Origin: a virus | IMG/VR virus record: IMGVR_UViG_3300046616_000599 | Location: 1 to 57,194 of that record | DNA: 57,194 nucleotides | Reading direction: 5' to 3' (one strand) | Shown: piece by piece, positions 28,985-38,089 of the stretch | Numbering within the stretch: the stretch's first letter is position 1 | Layout: each line of letters starts with the position of its first letter | Notes under the pieces: model-generated | What the model was told of the DNA's origin: nothing | Database searches by the model: none | What the model saw: only the letters and a program-made list of their open reading frames with translations | Made by a program: the position numbers and the translations under genes

Positions 28985-30272
28985 CGTTCCGCAGTCGCAG
29001 TTCCTCCTCTTGCCCCACAAGTTTCGTGCCTTTGTTGCTGGATTCGGCTCCGGGAAGACCTGGGTCGGATGCTCAGCGCTCAGCAAGCATTTCATGGAGT
29101 GGCCCGGCGTCAACGCTGGTTACTTCGCTCCGACTTACCCGCAGATTCGCGACATCTTCTATCCCACGATGGAGGAGGTGGCCTACGACTGGGGGCTGAA
29201 GACCAAGATCAACCAGGCGAACCATGAGGTTCACATCTACAGCGGCCGGCAGTATCGCGGCACTGTGATTTGCCGGTCGATGGAGAAGCCGCAGACCATC
29301 GTCGGCTTCAAGATCGGTCACGCTCTGGTCGACGAACTGGACGTGCTGACGTCGATCAAGGCGCAGCAGGCTTGGCGTAAGATTATTGCCCGGATGCGGT
29401 ACAACATGCCTGGGCTGAAGAACGGCGTGGACGTGACCACAACGCCGGAAGGCTTCAAGTTCGTCTTTCTCCAGTTCGTGAAGCAGTTGCGCGACAAGCC
29501 GGCGCTGAAGGAAATGTATGGCCTGATCCAGGCCAGCACCTTCGACAACGAGCTGAACCTGCCTGATGACTACATTGCATCGCTGATGGAGTCGTACCCC
29601 GAGCAGCTGATCCGCGCGTACCTGAATGGGCAATTCGTCAACCTGACGTCCGGATCTATCTACCACGCTTACGACCGCAAGCTGAACCAGTGCTTCGACA
29701 CTGTGCAGCCCGGTGAGCCGTTGTTCATCGGCATGGACTTCAACGTCGGGAAGATGGCGGCGATCACTCACGTCAAACGAGATCAGGGCCTGCCGCGCGC
29801 CGTGGACGAGTTGATGGATGGCTACGACACGCCAGACATGATCCGCCGGATCAAGGAACGCTACTGGGAACACACCGGCAACGACTTCAGAAAGACCTGC
29901 GAGATTCGGATCTACCCGGACGCCTCCGGCGATTCGCGCAAGTCGGTCAATGCCAGCCTCACCGATATCGCCATGCTGAAGCAGGCAGGCTTCACGGTCA
30001 TCGCGCCGGCGGCCAACCCACCGGTGAAGGACCGAATCAACGCCATGAACGCCATGTTCTGCAACGCGCAGGGCGAGCGCCGTTACCTGGTCAACCCGTT
30101 TACGTGTCCGACCTATGCCGACGGCTTAGAACAGCAAATCTGGGCACCCAACGGCGAGCCGGACAAGAGCCAAGGAAACGACCACGCCAACGACGGCGGC
30201 GGTTACTTCATTCACCGCGAGTACCCGATCATCAAACCGGTCACCGCTATCAAAATGGGATACGCCCGATGA
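28971..30272 (+). CDS. Terminase large subunit
   Basis: ATG at 28971 follows GAGGAAGCCGA. The 433-residue protein has Walker A GFGSGKT at 24..30, an acidic Walker B-like VDELD at about 122, and a nuclease domain starting FIGMDFNVGKMA at about 247, with later acidic positions. It cuts and pumps DNA into proheads with ATP. It appears full length, and its stop overlaps the portal start. Confidence 0.95.
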   Translation: MPSLNVPQSQFLLLPHKFRAFVAGFGSGKTWVGCSALSKHFMEWPGVNAGYFAPTYPQIRDIFYPTMEEVAYDWGLKTKINQANHEVHIYSGRQYRGTVICRSMEKPQTIVGFKIGHALVDELDVLTSIKAQQAWRKIIARMRYNMPGLKNGVDVTTTPEGFKFVFLQFVKQLRDKPALKEMYGLIQASTFDNELNLPDDYIASLMESYPEQLIRAYLNGQFVNLTSGSIYHAYDRKLNQCFDTVQPGEPLFIGMDFNVGKMAAITHVKRDQGLPRAVDELMDGYDTPDMIRRIKERYWEHTGNDFRKTCEIRIYPDASGDSRKSVNASLTDIAMLKQAGFTVIAPAANPPVKDRINAMNAMFCNAQGERRYLVNPFTCPTYADGLEQQIWAPNGEPDKSQGNDHANDGGGYFIHREYPIIKPVTAIKMGYAR

Positions 30273-31687
30273 GCAACGACGTCTCCTTCAAGCGGGCGGA
30301 CTACATCGAAGTGCTGGATCGCTGGGCAACCGTGCGCGACGTTTGCGCTGGTCAGCACAGGGTTGTTGACCGACTGCCGGACATCAACGCTCACGACAAG
30401 TCGCCGGAGAACGTAGACCGAAACAAGGCCTATCGTGAACGGGCGGTTTTCAAGAACGCCACCGGTCACACGCGCAATGGCTTGCTCGGTTTGGCATTTC
30501 ACAAAGACCCGACGTTGACGGTCGCCAAGAAGATGGAGTACTTGCAGGACAACGCCAACGGTTCCGGCGTGAGCATCTACCAGCATTCGCAAGGCACGCT
30601 GGAAAAGGTGCTCGAGGCTGGACGGCATGGTCTGTACGTCGACTATCACCAAGACGCCGGCGCCGGTGGGCACTCGGTGATCCTGTCGTACTGCGCTGAA
30701 GACATCATCAACTGGCGTACGGGCATGGTGAACGGACACTGCGTGCTGACCTTGGTGGTGCTGCGCGAATCGCCGGAAATCGAAGACGGTTTCGGCTTCA
30801 AGGTGGTAGAGCAATACCGGGAACTGGCTCTCGAGGATGATGGCTTTGTCTGCCGCGTTTGGCGCCGATCCGGGCCGAAGGGTGGCGGGCCGCTGGCCGT
30901 TGTGCAGGAATTCAAACCCACCGGCGCCGCCGGCCGCCTGAAGGAGATCCCGTTCACCTTCGTAGGCGCACAGAACAATGACCCGAGCATTGACGAGTCA
31001 CCGCTCTACGATATCGCCATGATCAACCTGGGCCATTATCGGAACAGCGCCGACTATGAGGACAGCGTCTTCTGGTGTGGCCAGGCCCAACCATGGATTT
31101 CCGGTCTGGATGAACAGTGGCGCGACTGGATGGAGAAGAACGGCGTTTACGTCGGCTCCCGCGCCCCGATGATGCTCCCAGCCGGCGGCCAGTTTGGTTA
31201 CGCCCAGCCATTGCCGAACACACTGGTGAAGGAGGCCATGGCCGACAAGAACCAGATGATGATCGAGCTCGGCGCGCGGATGGTCGTGGCCTCTCTCTCG
31301 TCCAAGACGGCGACCGAAGCACGCGGCGATCAGTCCGCATCAACGTCAGTGCTCGCCGGCTGCGTGGCCAACGTCAGCGAGGCCTATACCCGGGCGATCA
31401 TGTGGTGCTGCACCTACATGGGCGTCGACGACGCGAAGGTTGCGTACCAGATCAATCAGGAGTTCGTGGAGCTGACGGCTGATCCACAGATGATCACCGC
31501 ACTGGTTGGCCTCTGGCAGAACGGCGGTTTCGCCAAAGCAGATCTTCGGGCGTATCTGCGTAAGTTGGGCTTGATCGCGCCTGAGCGAACAGACCAGCAA
31601 ATCGATGGCGAGCTGGCAGAGCAGGGCGACGGCCTGGGCCTGGACGACGAGGACAAAGTAGATGGTGGCAAACCAAGCAATCCTTGA
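30269..31687 (+). CDS. Portal protein (DUF4055)
   Basis: ATG at 30269 overlaps the terminase stop (ATGA). The 472-residue protein is a DUF4055 portal, with AYRERAVFKNATGHTRNGLL near the start, LPFTF-like EIPFTFVGAQNNDPSIDESP at about 230 and TEARGDQSASTSVLAG at about 350. It forms the dodecameric ring for DNA passage. An acidic tail ends the protein. Confidence 0.9.
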   Translation: MSNDVSFKRADYIEVLDRWATVRDVCAGQHRVVDRLPDINAHDKSPENVDRNKAYRERAVFKNATGHTRNGLLGLAFHKDPTLTVAKKMEYLQDNANGSGVSIYQHSQGTLEKVLEAGRHGLYVDYHQDAGAGGHSVILSYCAEDIINWRTGMVNGHCVLTLVVLRESPEIEDGFGFKVVEQYRELALEDDGFVCRVWRRSGPKGGGPLAVVQEFKPTGAAGRLKEIPFTFVGAQNNDPSIDESPLYDIAMINLGHYRNSADYEDSVFWCGQAQPWISGLDEQWRDWMEKNGVYVGSRAPMMLPAGGQFGYAQPLPNTLVKEAMADKNQMMIELGARMVVASLSSKTATEARGDQSASTSVLAGCVANVSEAYTRAIMWCCTYMGVDDAKVAYQINQEFVELTADPQMITALVGLWQNGGFAKADLRAYLRKLGLIAPERTDQQIDGELAEQGDGLGLDDEDKVDGGKPSNP

Positions 31688-32747
31688 CGCTACGATTCGG
31701 CACGCGGTCTTCCTCGAAAAGCTGAAGGTCGGGGAGGTCGGCAAGTTTGCCCCCTTTCTGAAGGAGATCGACCGCTCGATACGCGACCGGCTCACCCAGT
31801 CAGATCTGACCGAGTACAACGTGAAGCGGCTGGAGTCGCTGCTGAAAGAGGTCGACAGTCTGCTGCTGGGCATATTCGACCGCTACAGCGCGCAACTGAA
31901 CCTCGATCTGATCGACATCGCCAACTACGAGGCTGAGTTTGAGGCTTCGAGCCTGGGCCGGTCAGCGCCGCTTGGCGTCTTGCTGGATGTGGTCGCGCCG
32001 ACGGCAGCGGCTATCCGCACCGCGGTGCTGACCAATCCCCTCAGCGTGCGCGGCACCGGCGGCGGCAAGCTGCTGAAGTCGTTCATCAAGGGATGGACCA
32101 GTGCCGAGCGCGAGCGCGTCACCGGCACGATACGGCAGGGTTTCTTCGAAGGGCAGACGAACTTCCAGATCATCCGCAACATCCGTGGTACGAAGCTGGC
32201 CGGTTACAAAGACGGCATTCTCGCCACCACCAACCGCAATGCCAGCACTATCGTGCACACCGCGATACAGCATGTGTCGACTCAGGCGCGCATGGAGGTG
32301 GCCAAGGCCAATACGGACATCGTGTCCGAAGTGGAGATGGTCGCCACGCTGGACAGCAAGACCAGCCAGCAATGTCGGTCGATGGACAAACGAAGGTTTC
32401 CCGTAACGTCCGGACCGCGACCGCCGTTTCACCCGAATTGCCGCACTACGTTCATCCTGCTGACCAAGCTCAGCGAGATGTTCGCCAAGGGCGCTACGCG
32501 GGCGTCGGTCGGTGCGGATGGTGCGGGACAGGTCAGTGCGAGCCTCGACTACTACCACTGGCTACAGCAGCAGCCAGCTTCGTTCCAGGACGTTGCCATA
32601 GGCCCGGTACGGGCAAAGCTGTTCCGTGAGGGCGGGCTAAGTGTCCAGCGCTTCGCCGAGCTGCAGCTCGACCGCAACTTTGCGCCGCTGACCCTGGCGC
32701 AGATGAAGGTGCTGGAGCCGTTGGCATTCGAGCGAGCTGGCGTATAG
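31662..32747 (+). CDS. Head morphogenesis protein (Mu gpF / SPP1 gp7 type)
   Basis: The 361-residue protein overlaps the portal gene by 26 bases. Its C-terminal half carries the Mu F-like signature ATLDSKTSQQCRSMDKRRFP followed by PPFHPNCRTTFI. Such minor head proteins bind the portal and may travel with DNA. The N-terminal half is helical. Confidence 0.9.
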   Translation: MVANQAILDATIRHAVFLEKLKVGEVGKFAPFLKEIDRSIRDRLTQSDLTEYNVKRLESLLKEVDSLLLGIFDRYSAQLNLDLIDIANYEAEFEASSLGRSAPLGVLLDVVAPTAAAIRTAVLTNPLSVRGTGGGKLLKSFIKGWTSAERERVTGTIRQGFFEGQTNFQIIRNIRGTKLAGYKDGILATTNRNASTIVHTAIQHVSTQARMEVAKANTDIVSEVEMVATLDSKTSQQCRSMDKRRFPVTSGPRPPFHPNCRTTFILLTKLSEMFAKGATRASVGADGAGQVSASLDYYHWLQQQPASFQDVAIGPVRAKLFREGGLSVQRFAELQLDRNFAPLTLAQMKVLEPLAFERAGV

Positions 32748-32782
32748 TCCAAAGAAATCACTAAAGCGAAAGGACGTGCAAG

Positions 32783-33157
32783 GTGTTGAGTTTCATATCT
32801 GAAAATGAAAGAAAAGAGCTTTCTCAACTGCTGGTTGTCGTGTTCTACCCTGGTTGGCCTGGTGATGTAGCGGAGCGACTTGCCATTCGCAGAAAGGCAA
32901 TATCTTGGATCAGGTCTTATCGTGAAGATCAGTCCTTCGAACACGCCGAGGCTATCAATTTGGTGCTGAATAGCATCCTCACGCAAGGATGGCTAAAGAA
33001 AGAAGTTCGTAATTATGCCATCGGCATCTCTGATCCCAATCGCTCGCTCTCGCAGGTCGCTCAGGCCAGGTCAGATCTTCTATTTCTCACTGATCAGATT
33101 TACCAATTCGTTACTGGCGATGAGGGACTGTGCAGCTTAAAGATGCTCAGGTACTGA
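32783..33157 (+). CDS. Hypothetical accessory protein between head genes
   Basis: The gene starts with GTG after AAGGACGTGCA. The 124-residue helical protein (FISENERKELSQLLVVVFYP, RKAISWIRSYREDQ) is not a known structural family. It stands between head morphogenesis and scaffold genes and is followed by its own terminator, the usual layout of an inserted accessory gene. Confidence 0.65.
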   Translation: MLSFISENERKELSQLLVVVFYPGWPGDVAERLAIRRKAISWIRSYREDQSFEHAEAINLVLNSILTQGWLKKEVRNYAIGISDPNRSLSQVAQARSDLLFLTDQIYQFVTGDEGLCSLKMLRY

Positions 33158-33173
33158 AAACTCACAACCTATC

Positions 33174-33196
33174 AACCCGCTTCGGCGGGTTTTTTT
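33174..33196 (+). terminator. Terminator before the scaffold gene
   Basis: AACCCGC and GCGGGTT pair around TTCG, followed by T7 in total. Late transcription must read through it. Confidence 0.9.
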
Positions 33197-33238
33197 ATGC
33201 CTGCAAAGCGGGCAAACAAACCCAAGGGGTGCATCAAC

Positions 33239-33967
33239 GTGGCAGAAGAAAACGAAATCGACCTGGACAATCCGGCAATCAAGGCCGCTATCGCGACTGC
33301 TGTTGATGCCTCTGTTTCTGGCTTGAAAACCAAGAACACCGAGCTGCTGGGCAAACTGAAAGACACCGCCGGCAAGCTTACTCAGTTCGAAACGCAGTTC
33401 GAAGGCATCGACATTGACGCCGTGAAAGGCTTGCTCAGTCGTGCCGGCCAGGACGAAGAAACCAAGCTGCTGACTGAGGGTAAGGTCGATGAGGTCTTCA
33501 ACCGCCGCACCGAGCGCCTGCGTGGCGACTACGACAAGCAGTTGAAGACCGTCACCGCGCGCGCCGAGAAGGCCGAAGCATTCGCCGCGAAGTTCCAGGG
33601 CAAAGTCCTGGGCGATTCGGTTCGCGGCGCAGCTTTGAAAGCCGGCGCACTGCCGGAAGCAACCGACGACATCATTCTGCGCGCCAAAGGCGTGTTCTCG
33701 CTGAACGAAGAGGGTGAAGCGGTCGCCGTTGATGAATCCGGCCAGGTCATCCTCGGCAAAGACGGCAAGACCCCTTTGACTCCGCTCGAATGGGCGGAAT
33801 CACTGCGCGAAAGCGCACCTCATCTGTGGCCAAGGGCCTCAGGGACACAAGCCCCGGGCGGGGGTGGCGGCCAGGCTGCATTCAAGCGCTCCGAAATGAC
33901 TGCCGAGCAAAAGCGCGACTACCAACGCAAGCACGGCCAAACCGCATATCTGCAATTGCCCAAGTAA
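33239..33967 (+). CDS. Capsid scaffold-like protein
   Basis: The GTG at 33239 (AAGGGG upstream) is preferred to an ATG at 33197, which directly follows a terminator and has no ribosome-binding site. The 242-residue charged helical protein (AVDASVSGLKTKNTELLGKL, coiled coil to about 60, RAEKAEAFAAKF) ends in a basic segment KRSEMTAEQKRDYQRKHGQ that may contact the coat. It should guide capsid assembly. Confidence 0.8.
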   Translation: MAEENEIDLDNPAIKAAIATAVDASVSGLKTKNTELLGKLKDTAGKLTQFETQFEGIDIDAVKGLLSRAGQDEETKLLTEGKVDEVFNRRTERLRGDYDKQLKTVTARAEKAEAFAAKFQGKVLGDSVRGAALKAGALPEATDDIILRAKGVFSLNEEGEAVAVDESGQVILGKDGKTPLTPLEWAESLRESAPHLWPRASGTQAPGGGGGQAAFKRSEMTAEQKRDYQRKHGQTAYLQLPK

Positions 33968-33979
33968 GGGGATTCACCC

Positions 33980-34942
33980 ATGGCAACGACTGTTAACAGC
34001 GACCTGATCATCTACAACGATGAGGCGCAAACCGCATACCTGGAGCGTGTCCAGGACAACCTCGATGTGTTCAACGCATCGTCCAACGGTGCGATCGTGC
34101 TCGACAATGAGCTGATCGAAGGCGACTTCCGCAAGCGCGCGTTCTACAAGATCGGCGGCTCGCTGGAGCATCGCGACGTCAACTCCACCGGTAAGGTGAC
34201 CGCGAAGAAGATCGGCGCAGGCGAAGCCGTTGGCGTCAAGGCACCGTGGAAGTACGGCCCGTACCAGACCACCGAAGAAGCGTTCAAGCGCCGCGGCCGA
34301 CCGGTCGACGAGTTCTCGCAGATCATCGGCGCCGACGTTGCCGACGCCACTCTGGAAGGTTTCATCCAGTACGCCACTGCTGCACTGCGCGCCTCGATCA
34401 GCTCCAACGCTGACATGGTGGTTTCGGCCAACATTGAAACCGACGGCAAGAAGACACTGACCCGCGGCATGCGCAAGTTCGGTGACAAGTTCGGCCGTAT
34501 CGCGCTGTGGGTCATGCACTCCAGTGCTTACTTCGACATTGTCGACGAGGCGATTGCAAACAAGGTCTACGAAGAGGCGGGCGTCGTCATTTACGGCGGC
34601 TTGCCAGGCACTCTCGGCAAGCCCGTGCTGGTCACCGACACCGCCCCGGCCGATGTGATCTTCGGCCTGCTGCCAAACGCCGTGGTGATCACCGAGTCGC
34701 AGGCGCCGGGCTTCCGTTCGTACGCGGTGAATGACGAAGAGAATCTGGGTATCGGCTATCGCGCTGAAGGCACCGTCAACATCGATGTTCTCGGCTACAG
34801 CTGGAAGGAAACCGCTGGCGGTGCGAACCCAACGCTTGCCGCCGTGGGTTCGGCTGCGAACTGGGTCAAGCACTCCAACAGCAATAAGGTGACTGCTGGT
34901 GTGCTGATCACCCTGACCACCACGCCACCCGCCGGCGGCTGA
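33980..34942 (+). CDS. Major capsid protein
   Basis: The 320-residue protein follows the scaffold after 12 bases and matches phage coat proteins with VLDNELIEGDFRKRAFYKIG, GRPVDEFSQIIGADVADATL, RIALWVMHSSAYFDIVDEAI and GKPVLVTDTAPADV. It should adopt the HK97 fold. A 535-codon frame on the opposite strand is a composition artefact. Confidence 0.92.
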   Translation: MATTVNSDLIIYNDEAQTAYLERVQDNLDVFNASSNGAIVLDNELIEGDFRKRAFYKIGGSLEHRDVNSTGKVTAKKIGAGEAVGVKAPWKYGPYQTTEEAFKRRGRPVDEFSQIIGADVADATLEGFIQYATAALRASISSNADMVVSANIETDGKKTLTRGMRKFGDKFGRIALWVMHSSAYFDIVDEAIANKVYEEAGVVIYGGLPGTLGKPVLVTDTAPADVIFGLLPNAVVITESQAPGFRSYAVNDEENLGIGYRAEGTVNIDVLGYSWKETAGGANPTLAAVGSAANWVKHSNSNKVTAGVLITLTTTPPAGG

Positions 34943-34987
34943 TACTGGCCCTGACAGCGGCCAGCGATGGCCGCTACGGAGACTTTT

Positions 34988-35578
34988 ATGGAACTGGTTT
35001 ACTCCACTCAGAACTCGGACTTCGATCCGGAAAAGCGTTACCGCAATCCAGCGCACTTTGATCGGCCTGAAGCGGGTGTGACCCATGCGGTCGTGATTGG
35101 CGACTGGCCGAAGGTGGTCGACGCCTATGAGGCGCAGGGCGTCGAAGTCTCGGTGTTGAAGCCTTTGATCAGCGAATCGGTTAATTCGGATCGTGCCGAC
35201 ACCATCGCAAGCCTGGAGCAGGACAACGACATGCTTCGCGCTGAGCGTGACGGCATCGTGTTGCTGATCGAGGCTGCCGAAGGTCTGTCCGAACTGGAAC
35301 ACCCGGGCGCCGGCGAACTGCCGATCCGATTGTTCGGTGTGCTGAAAGCCATTCATGAGGGTTTCGAAACCCTCACGGGTGAACGTGACAACTTGGCGGG
35401 CGAGGTTGAATTGCTCCGCGCTGAAGTCGAACGTCTCAAGGCGGTAGCAGAGCCGGTCGACAATGCCGAGAAGATCGCCAACCTGAAATCGCAGCTCGAC
35501 GCTGCCAACGTGACGTATCGGACGAATGCTTCGGTAGAATCGCTGGAAAAGGCAGTTGCTGATCTTCAGCAGGCGTAA
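34988..35578 (+). CDS. Structural-region protein with HeH-like C-terminus
   Basis: ATG at 34988 follows GGAGACTTTT. The 196-residue protein starts MELVYSTQNSDFDPEKRYRN, has a central coiled coil (ETLTGERDNLAGEVELLRAE) and ends with NVTYRTNASVESLEKAVADL, the size and pattern of a small HeH/LEM-type DNA-binding fold seen at the ends of phage head proteins. Exact role unknown. Confidence 0.75.
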   Translation: MELVYSTQNSDFDPEKRYRNPAHFDRPEAGVTHAVVIGDWPKVVDAYEAQGVEVSVLKPLISESVNSDRADTIASLEQDNDMLRAERDGIVLLIEAAEGLSELEHPGAGELPIRLFGVLKAIHEGFETLTGERDNLAGEVELLRAEVERLKAVAEPVDNAEKIANLKSQLDAANVTYRTNASVESLEKAVADLQQA

Positions 35579-35635
35579 CAATCCGGGCCGCCGTCAACGC
35601 GGCGCCCGATCCAGAACACCACAGCGAGCTGATTC

Positions 35636-36139
35636 ATGACTCTCATCATCGAGGACGGTACCGGCAAGCCTGACGCCGAAAGCTACGCATCCGCCGAGGA
35701 GTTGGCCATGTACGCCGTAAAGTTCGGCGTGACCATCCCGGCGGAGGCGCCAGCACAGGAAGCGCTGCTGCGGCGGGCCGCGCTGGCAATGGATGGCATG
35801 ATTTGGAAAGGGCGAAAGTCCAACAGCGAGCAGGCCCTGTCCTGGCCGCGCCGCAGCATTGAACTGGATTACGAGATCAAGCCCGACAACTACCTGCCGG
35901 CTCGAATCCAGTATGGCCAGATGGCGCTGGCTGCCGAGATCCACACTGACGACGTCGACCCGATCGAGAAGCGCAAAGGCGCGGTAACGCTGGAGCGTGT
36001 CGAGGGGGCGGTTACTCGCGAGTACGCGACGATCCCGAACACCAGCGGCCGACTTCTACCGGCGGCGCCGGATCGGCCCAGCGCTACGCAGTTTGCGGAT
36101 TATCTGCAAAAGCGAGGGCTGCTCGCAATTCGTGCATAG
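35636..36139 (+). CDS. Head-tail connector (DnaT-like family)
   Basis: The 167-residue protein has IEDGTGKPDAESYASAEELA and then LLRRAALAMDGMIWKGRKS with QALSWPRRS, the signature of the phage family labelled DnaT-like and found in the head-tail connector position (HK97 gp6 type). It probably extends the portal ring. The DnaT label is a family name and does not imply primosome function here. Confidence 0.85.
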   Translation: MTLIIEDGTGKPDAESYASAEELAMYAVKFGVTIPAEAPAQEALLRRAALAMDGMIWKGRKSNSEQALSWPRRSIELDYEIKPDNYLPARIQYGQMALAAEIHTDDVDPIEKRKGAVTLERVEGAVTREYATIPNTSGRLLPAAPDRPSATQFADYLQKRGLLAIRA

Positions 36140-36143
36140 CGAA

Positions 36144-36209
36144 AAGATACTAGGAAGATACTTGTGAAGGTATAAAAAAGCCTATAATCTTCTCGAATAT
36201 TACTCGAGA
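36144..36209 (+). promoter_or_regulatory. Promoter and operator-like repeats before the XRE gene
   Basis: AAGATACT is repeated directly at 36144..36151 and 36155..36162, one helical turn apart. TATAAT is at 36183..36188 with TTGTGA 15 bases upstream. TCTCGA (36191..36196) and TCGAGA (36204..36209) form an inverted repeat just before the ribosome-binding site. The AT-rich block differs from its surroundings. Confidence 0.6.
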
Positions 36210-36219
36210 GGTTAAATAT

Positions 36220-36543
36220 ATGCTTTGTAATCCCAATAATTCGAACTTTCCCAGCGCTTTGCTCAAGGCTCGTAAGAGTGCCGGTCTTACTCAAGAAGAA
36301 CTGGCGCTCAAAGCAGGTATTCACAAAGTGATGCCTGGGCGCTACGAGCGGGGCATCCACGTTCCCGACATGGTCAACTGGACCAAACTCAATCGCGTGC
36401 TATTTCCTGAAACCAAGGCCAGTGACATTGCCGCCGTTGCGAAGGCAGCATCCGGTCCTTCGGTATCTGAGGCGACTATTGAGGAACTGGTCCAAGAGCT
36501 TCAGCGGCGTGGTTTTTCGAAGGTTTCACTCGCTAGCGCTTAG
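36220..36543 (+). CDS. XRE-family regulator within connector genes
   Basis: The 107-residue protein has a clear HTH (ALLKARKSAGLTQEELALKA, then GRYERGIHVPDMVNWTKLNR) and a C-terminal helix ending EELVQELQRRGFSKVSLAS. It has its own promoter-like region. Its position between structural genes marks it as an accessory regulator active in the lysogen. It could control itself through the repeats upstream, or host genes. Confidence 0.85.
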   Translation: MLCNPNNSNFPSALLKARKSAGLTQEELALKAGIHKVMPGRYERGIHVPDMVNWTKLNRVLFPETKASDIAAVAKAASGPSVSEATIEELVQELQRRGFSKVSLASA

Positions 36544-36581
36544 CTGTAAAACCTGAAATTTTTTTCAAACATGGAGCCGCC

Positions 36582-36950
36582 ATGGCCTTCTACGACGAAA
36601 TGGCCGTGATGGCTCAGGAGATGATCACAGAGTTCGGCCAGCCCGTGACTATCCGCGCAACAACCGTCGGCGAGTACGACCCGGGCACGGGTACAGCCCC
36701 ACCCGACAGCACCAAAGAGCAAACCGCCCAAGGCATCCTGCTCGACTTCACCGGCCAAGAATTCCAGAACAACAGCCTCATTAAGCAGGGCGACAAGAAA
36801 CTAAAGATTGCCGCGCAGGGGCTGGAGTGGGCTCCCGATTTGCTGAACAAGGTGATCGTCAACGGGCGCACCTGGTCAATTGTCCCGCCCTTGAAAGAGA
36901 TAAACCCGGCCGGCACACCAATCCTCTACGAACTGCAGGTGCGGTCGTGA
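36582..36950 (+). CDS. Head-tail joining / head closure protein
   Basis: The 122-residue beta-rich protein (MAFYDEMAVMAQEMITEFGQ, YDPGTGTAPP, then IVNGRTWSIVPPLKEINPAG) fits phage head-closure proteins of the gp7/gpFII type, which plug the connector and receive the tail. It overlaps the next gene by GTGA. Confidence 0.75.
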   Translation: MAFYDEMAVMAQEMITEFGQPVTIRATTVGEYDPGTGTAPPDSTKEQTAQGILLDFTGQEFQNNSLIKQGDKKLKIAAQGLEWAPDLLNKVIVNGRTWSIVPPLKEINPAGTPILYELQVRS

Positions 36951-37603
36951 GTCGCGCAGGCGCCGGACAGTCCGGCAGCTTCGCCCTGAGCCTCGCCGAA
37001 TTCGCAGCCAAAGCCACGGAAGCCATCGACGCCAGTCTTCGCGAGATCATCATCGAACTTGGCAACAGCGTCATCCGCATGTCTCCAGTGGGCAATCCAG
37101 AAATCTGGGCTGCAAACGTCGTTCATCGCGAAGCGAACACCCGGGTGGCAGACGATTACGACTTCAAGGTCAACATTCGCAACACGATCATCAATCTCGA
37201 TGAGTCGAACTTCACGAAGGCCGGCAAGCTCCGCAGCGGTGTGAAATACGCCAAGCCGCTGACCAAGGCTGAGCGTGACCAGAACTTCAATGTGAATGGC
37301 TTGGTGGCTGGCAAGGGCTACGTCGGAGGTCGGTTTCGCGGAAACTGGATGTTCAGCATCGGCGCCCCCGATAGCACCACGACAGAAGAAGTCGATCCGG
37401 GCGGTGCCAAATCAACGGCGCGAATCGTTGCCGGTGCCATTGAGTTCAAAGCAGGGGATACCTGCTACATCACCAACAGCCTTGGTTACGCGATTCCGCT
37501 GGAGTTCGGGCATTCCACCCAGGCGCCGGGCGGCATGGTTCGCATCACTGTGGCCCGCTTCCAGCAGATCGTGCTTGAGGCCATCAGGAACAATCAGGTA
37601 TGA
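36947..37603 (+). CDS. HK97 gp10-like neck/tail-completion protein
   Basis: The GTG at 36947 overlaps the previous stop (GTGA), which sets the start; a longer in-frame extension is rejected. The 218-residue protein has VIRMSPVGNPEIWA near the start, RGNWMFSIGAP in the middle and YAIPLEFGHSTQAPGGMVR near the end, the pattern of HK97 gp10-type proteins. It should help join head and tail. Confidence 0.85.
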   Translation: MSRAGAGQSGSFALSLAEFAAKATEAIDASLREIIIELGNSVIRMSPVGNPEIWAANVVHREANTRVADDYDFKVNIRNTIINLDESNFTKAGKLRSGVKYAKPLTKAERDQNFNVNGLVAGKGYVGGRFRGNWMFSIGAPDSTTTEEVDPGGAKSTARIVAGAIEFKAGDTCYITNSLGYAIPLEFGHSTQAPGGMVRITVARFQQIVLEAIRNNQV

Positions 37604-38019
37604 GCCACAACGTCATTGCTTCGATCTACGAAGCCAAGCTGATCGCCTGGGCAAAAGCGTTGCCGAATCCGCTGAAGGTCGTGGTCGAGAACGAGGCCTT
37701 TACTCCCGGCGACGACGCCACTTATCTGCGGGCTTTCACGCTACCGGCCGACACCGCGAGCAACACACTCGGCGGTGACCACAGGCTTTTCACCGGAGTA
37801 TTTCAGGTCAGCATCGTGACGCCCTCGGGCAAGTACCGCGGCGCAGCTGGAGCGCTGGCGGATCAGATCGCAGCACTTTTCCCGCTGTATGAGCGGAGCA
37901 CGAAAGGGGCAATCACCGTTGTGACGTTGACCCCGGTTGATCAGGGGCCGGGCATTCCCAGCGACACAAATTTCATAGTGCCGGTGTCCTTCCAGTACCG
38001 CGCTGATACCACAACTTAA
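37600..38019 (+). CDS. Tail terminator protein (DUF4128)
   Basis: ATGA overlap with the gene upstream. The 139-residue protein begins MSHNVIASIYEAKLIAWAKA and contains YLRAFTLPADTASNTLGGDH and FQVSIVTPSGKYRG, as in DUF4128 tail terminators (lambda gpU type), which cap the tail tube. Confidence 0.85.
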   Translation: MSHNVIASIYEAKLIAWAKALPNPLKVVVENEAFTPGDDATYLRAFTLPADTASNTLGGDHRLFTGVFQVSIVTPSGKYRGAAGALADQIAALFPLYERSTKGAITVVTLTPVDQGPGIPSDTNFIVPVSFQYRADTTT

Positions 38020-38042
38020 TCCGCCCACTGGGCAAACCCGGA

Positions 38043-38066
38043 ACCCGCCATTGAGCGGGTTTTTTC
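38043..38066 (+). terminator. Terminator before the tail tube gene
   Basis: ACCCGC and GCGGGT pair around CATTGA, followed by T6. Confidence 0.85.
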
Positions 38067-38089
38067 ATGTCTGAAAAGAGGAAAATCCC

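Noticed and set aside
33974-35581. 535-codon frame opposite the capsid gene
   Set aside because: Antisense to a certain capsid gene and its neighbour; the long open frame is an effect of GC-rich codon use.
36827-36946. 40-residue N-terminal extension of the gp10-like protein
   Set aside because: It overlaps the previous gene fully; the GTGA junction at 36947 is the expected start.
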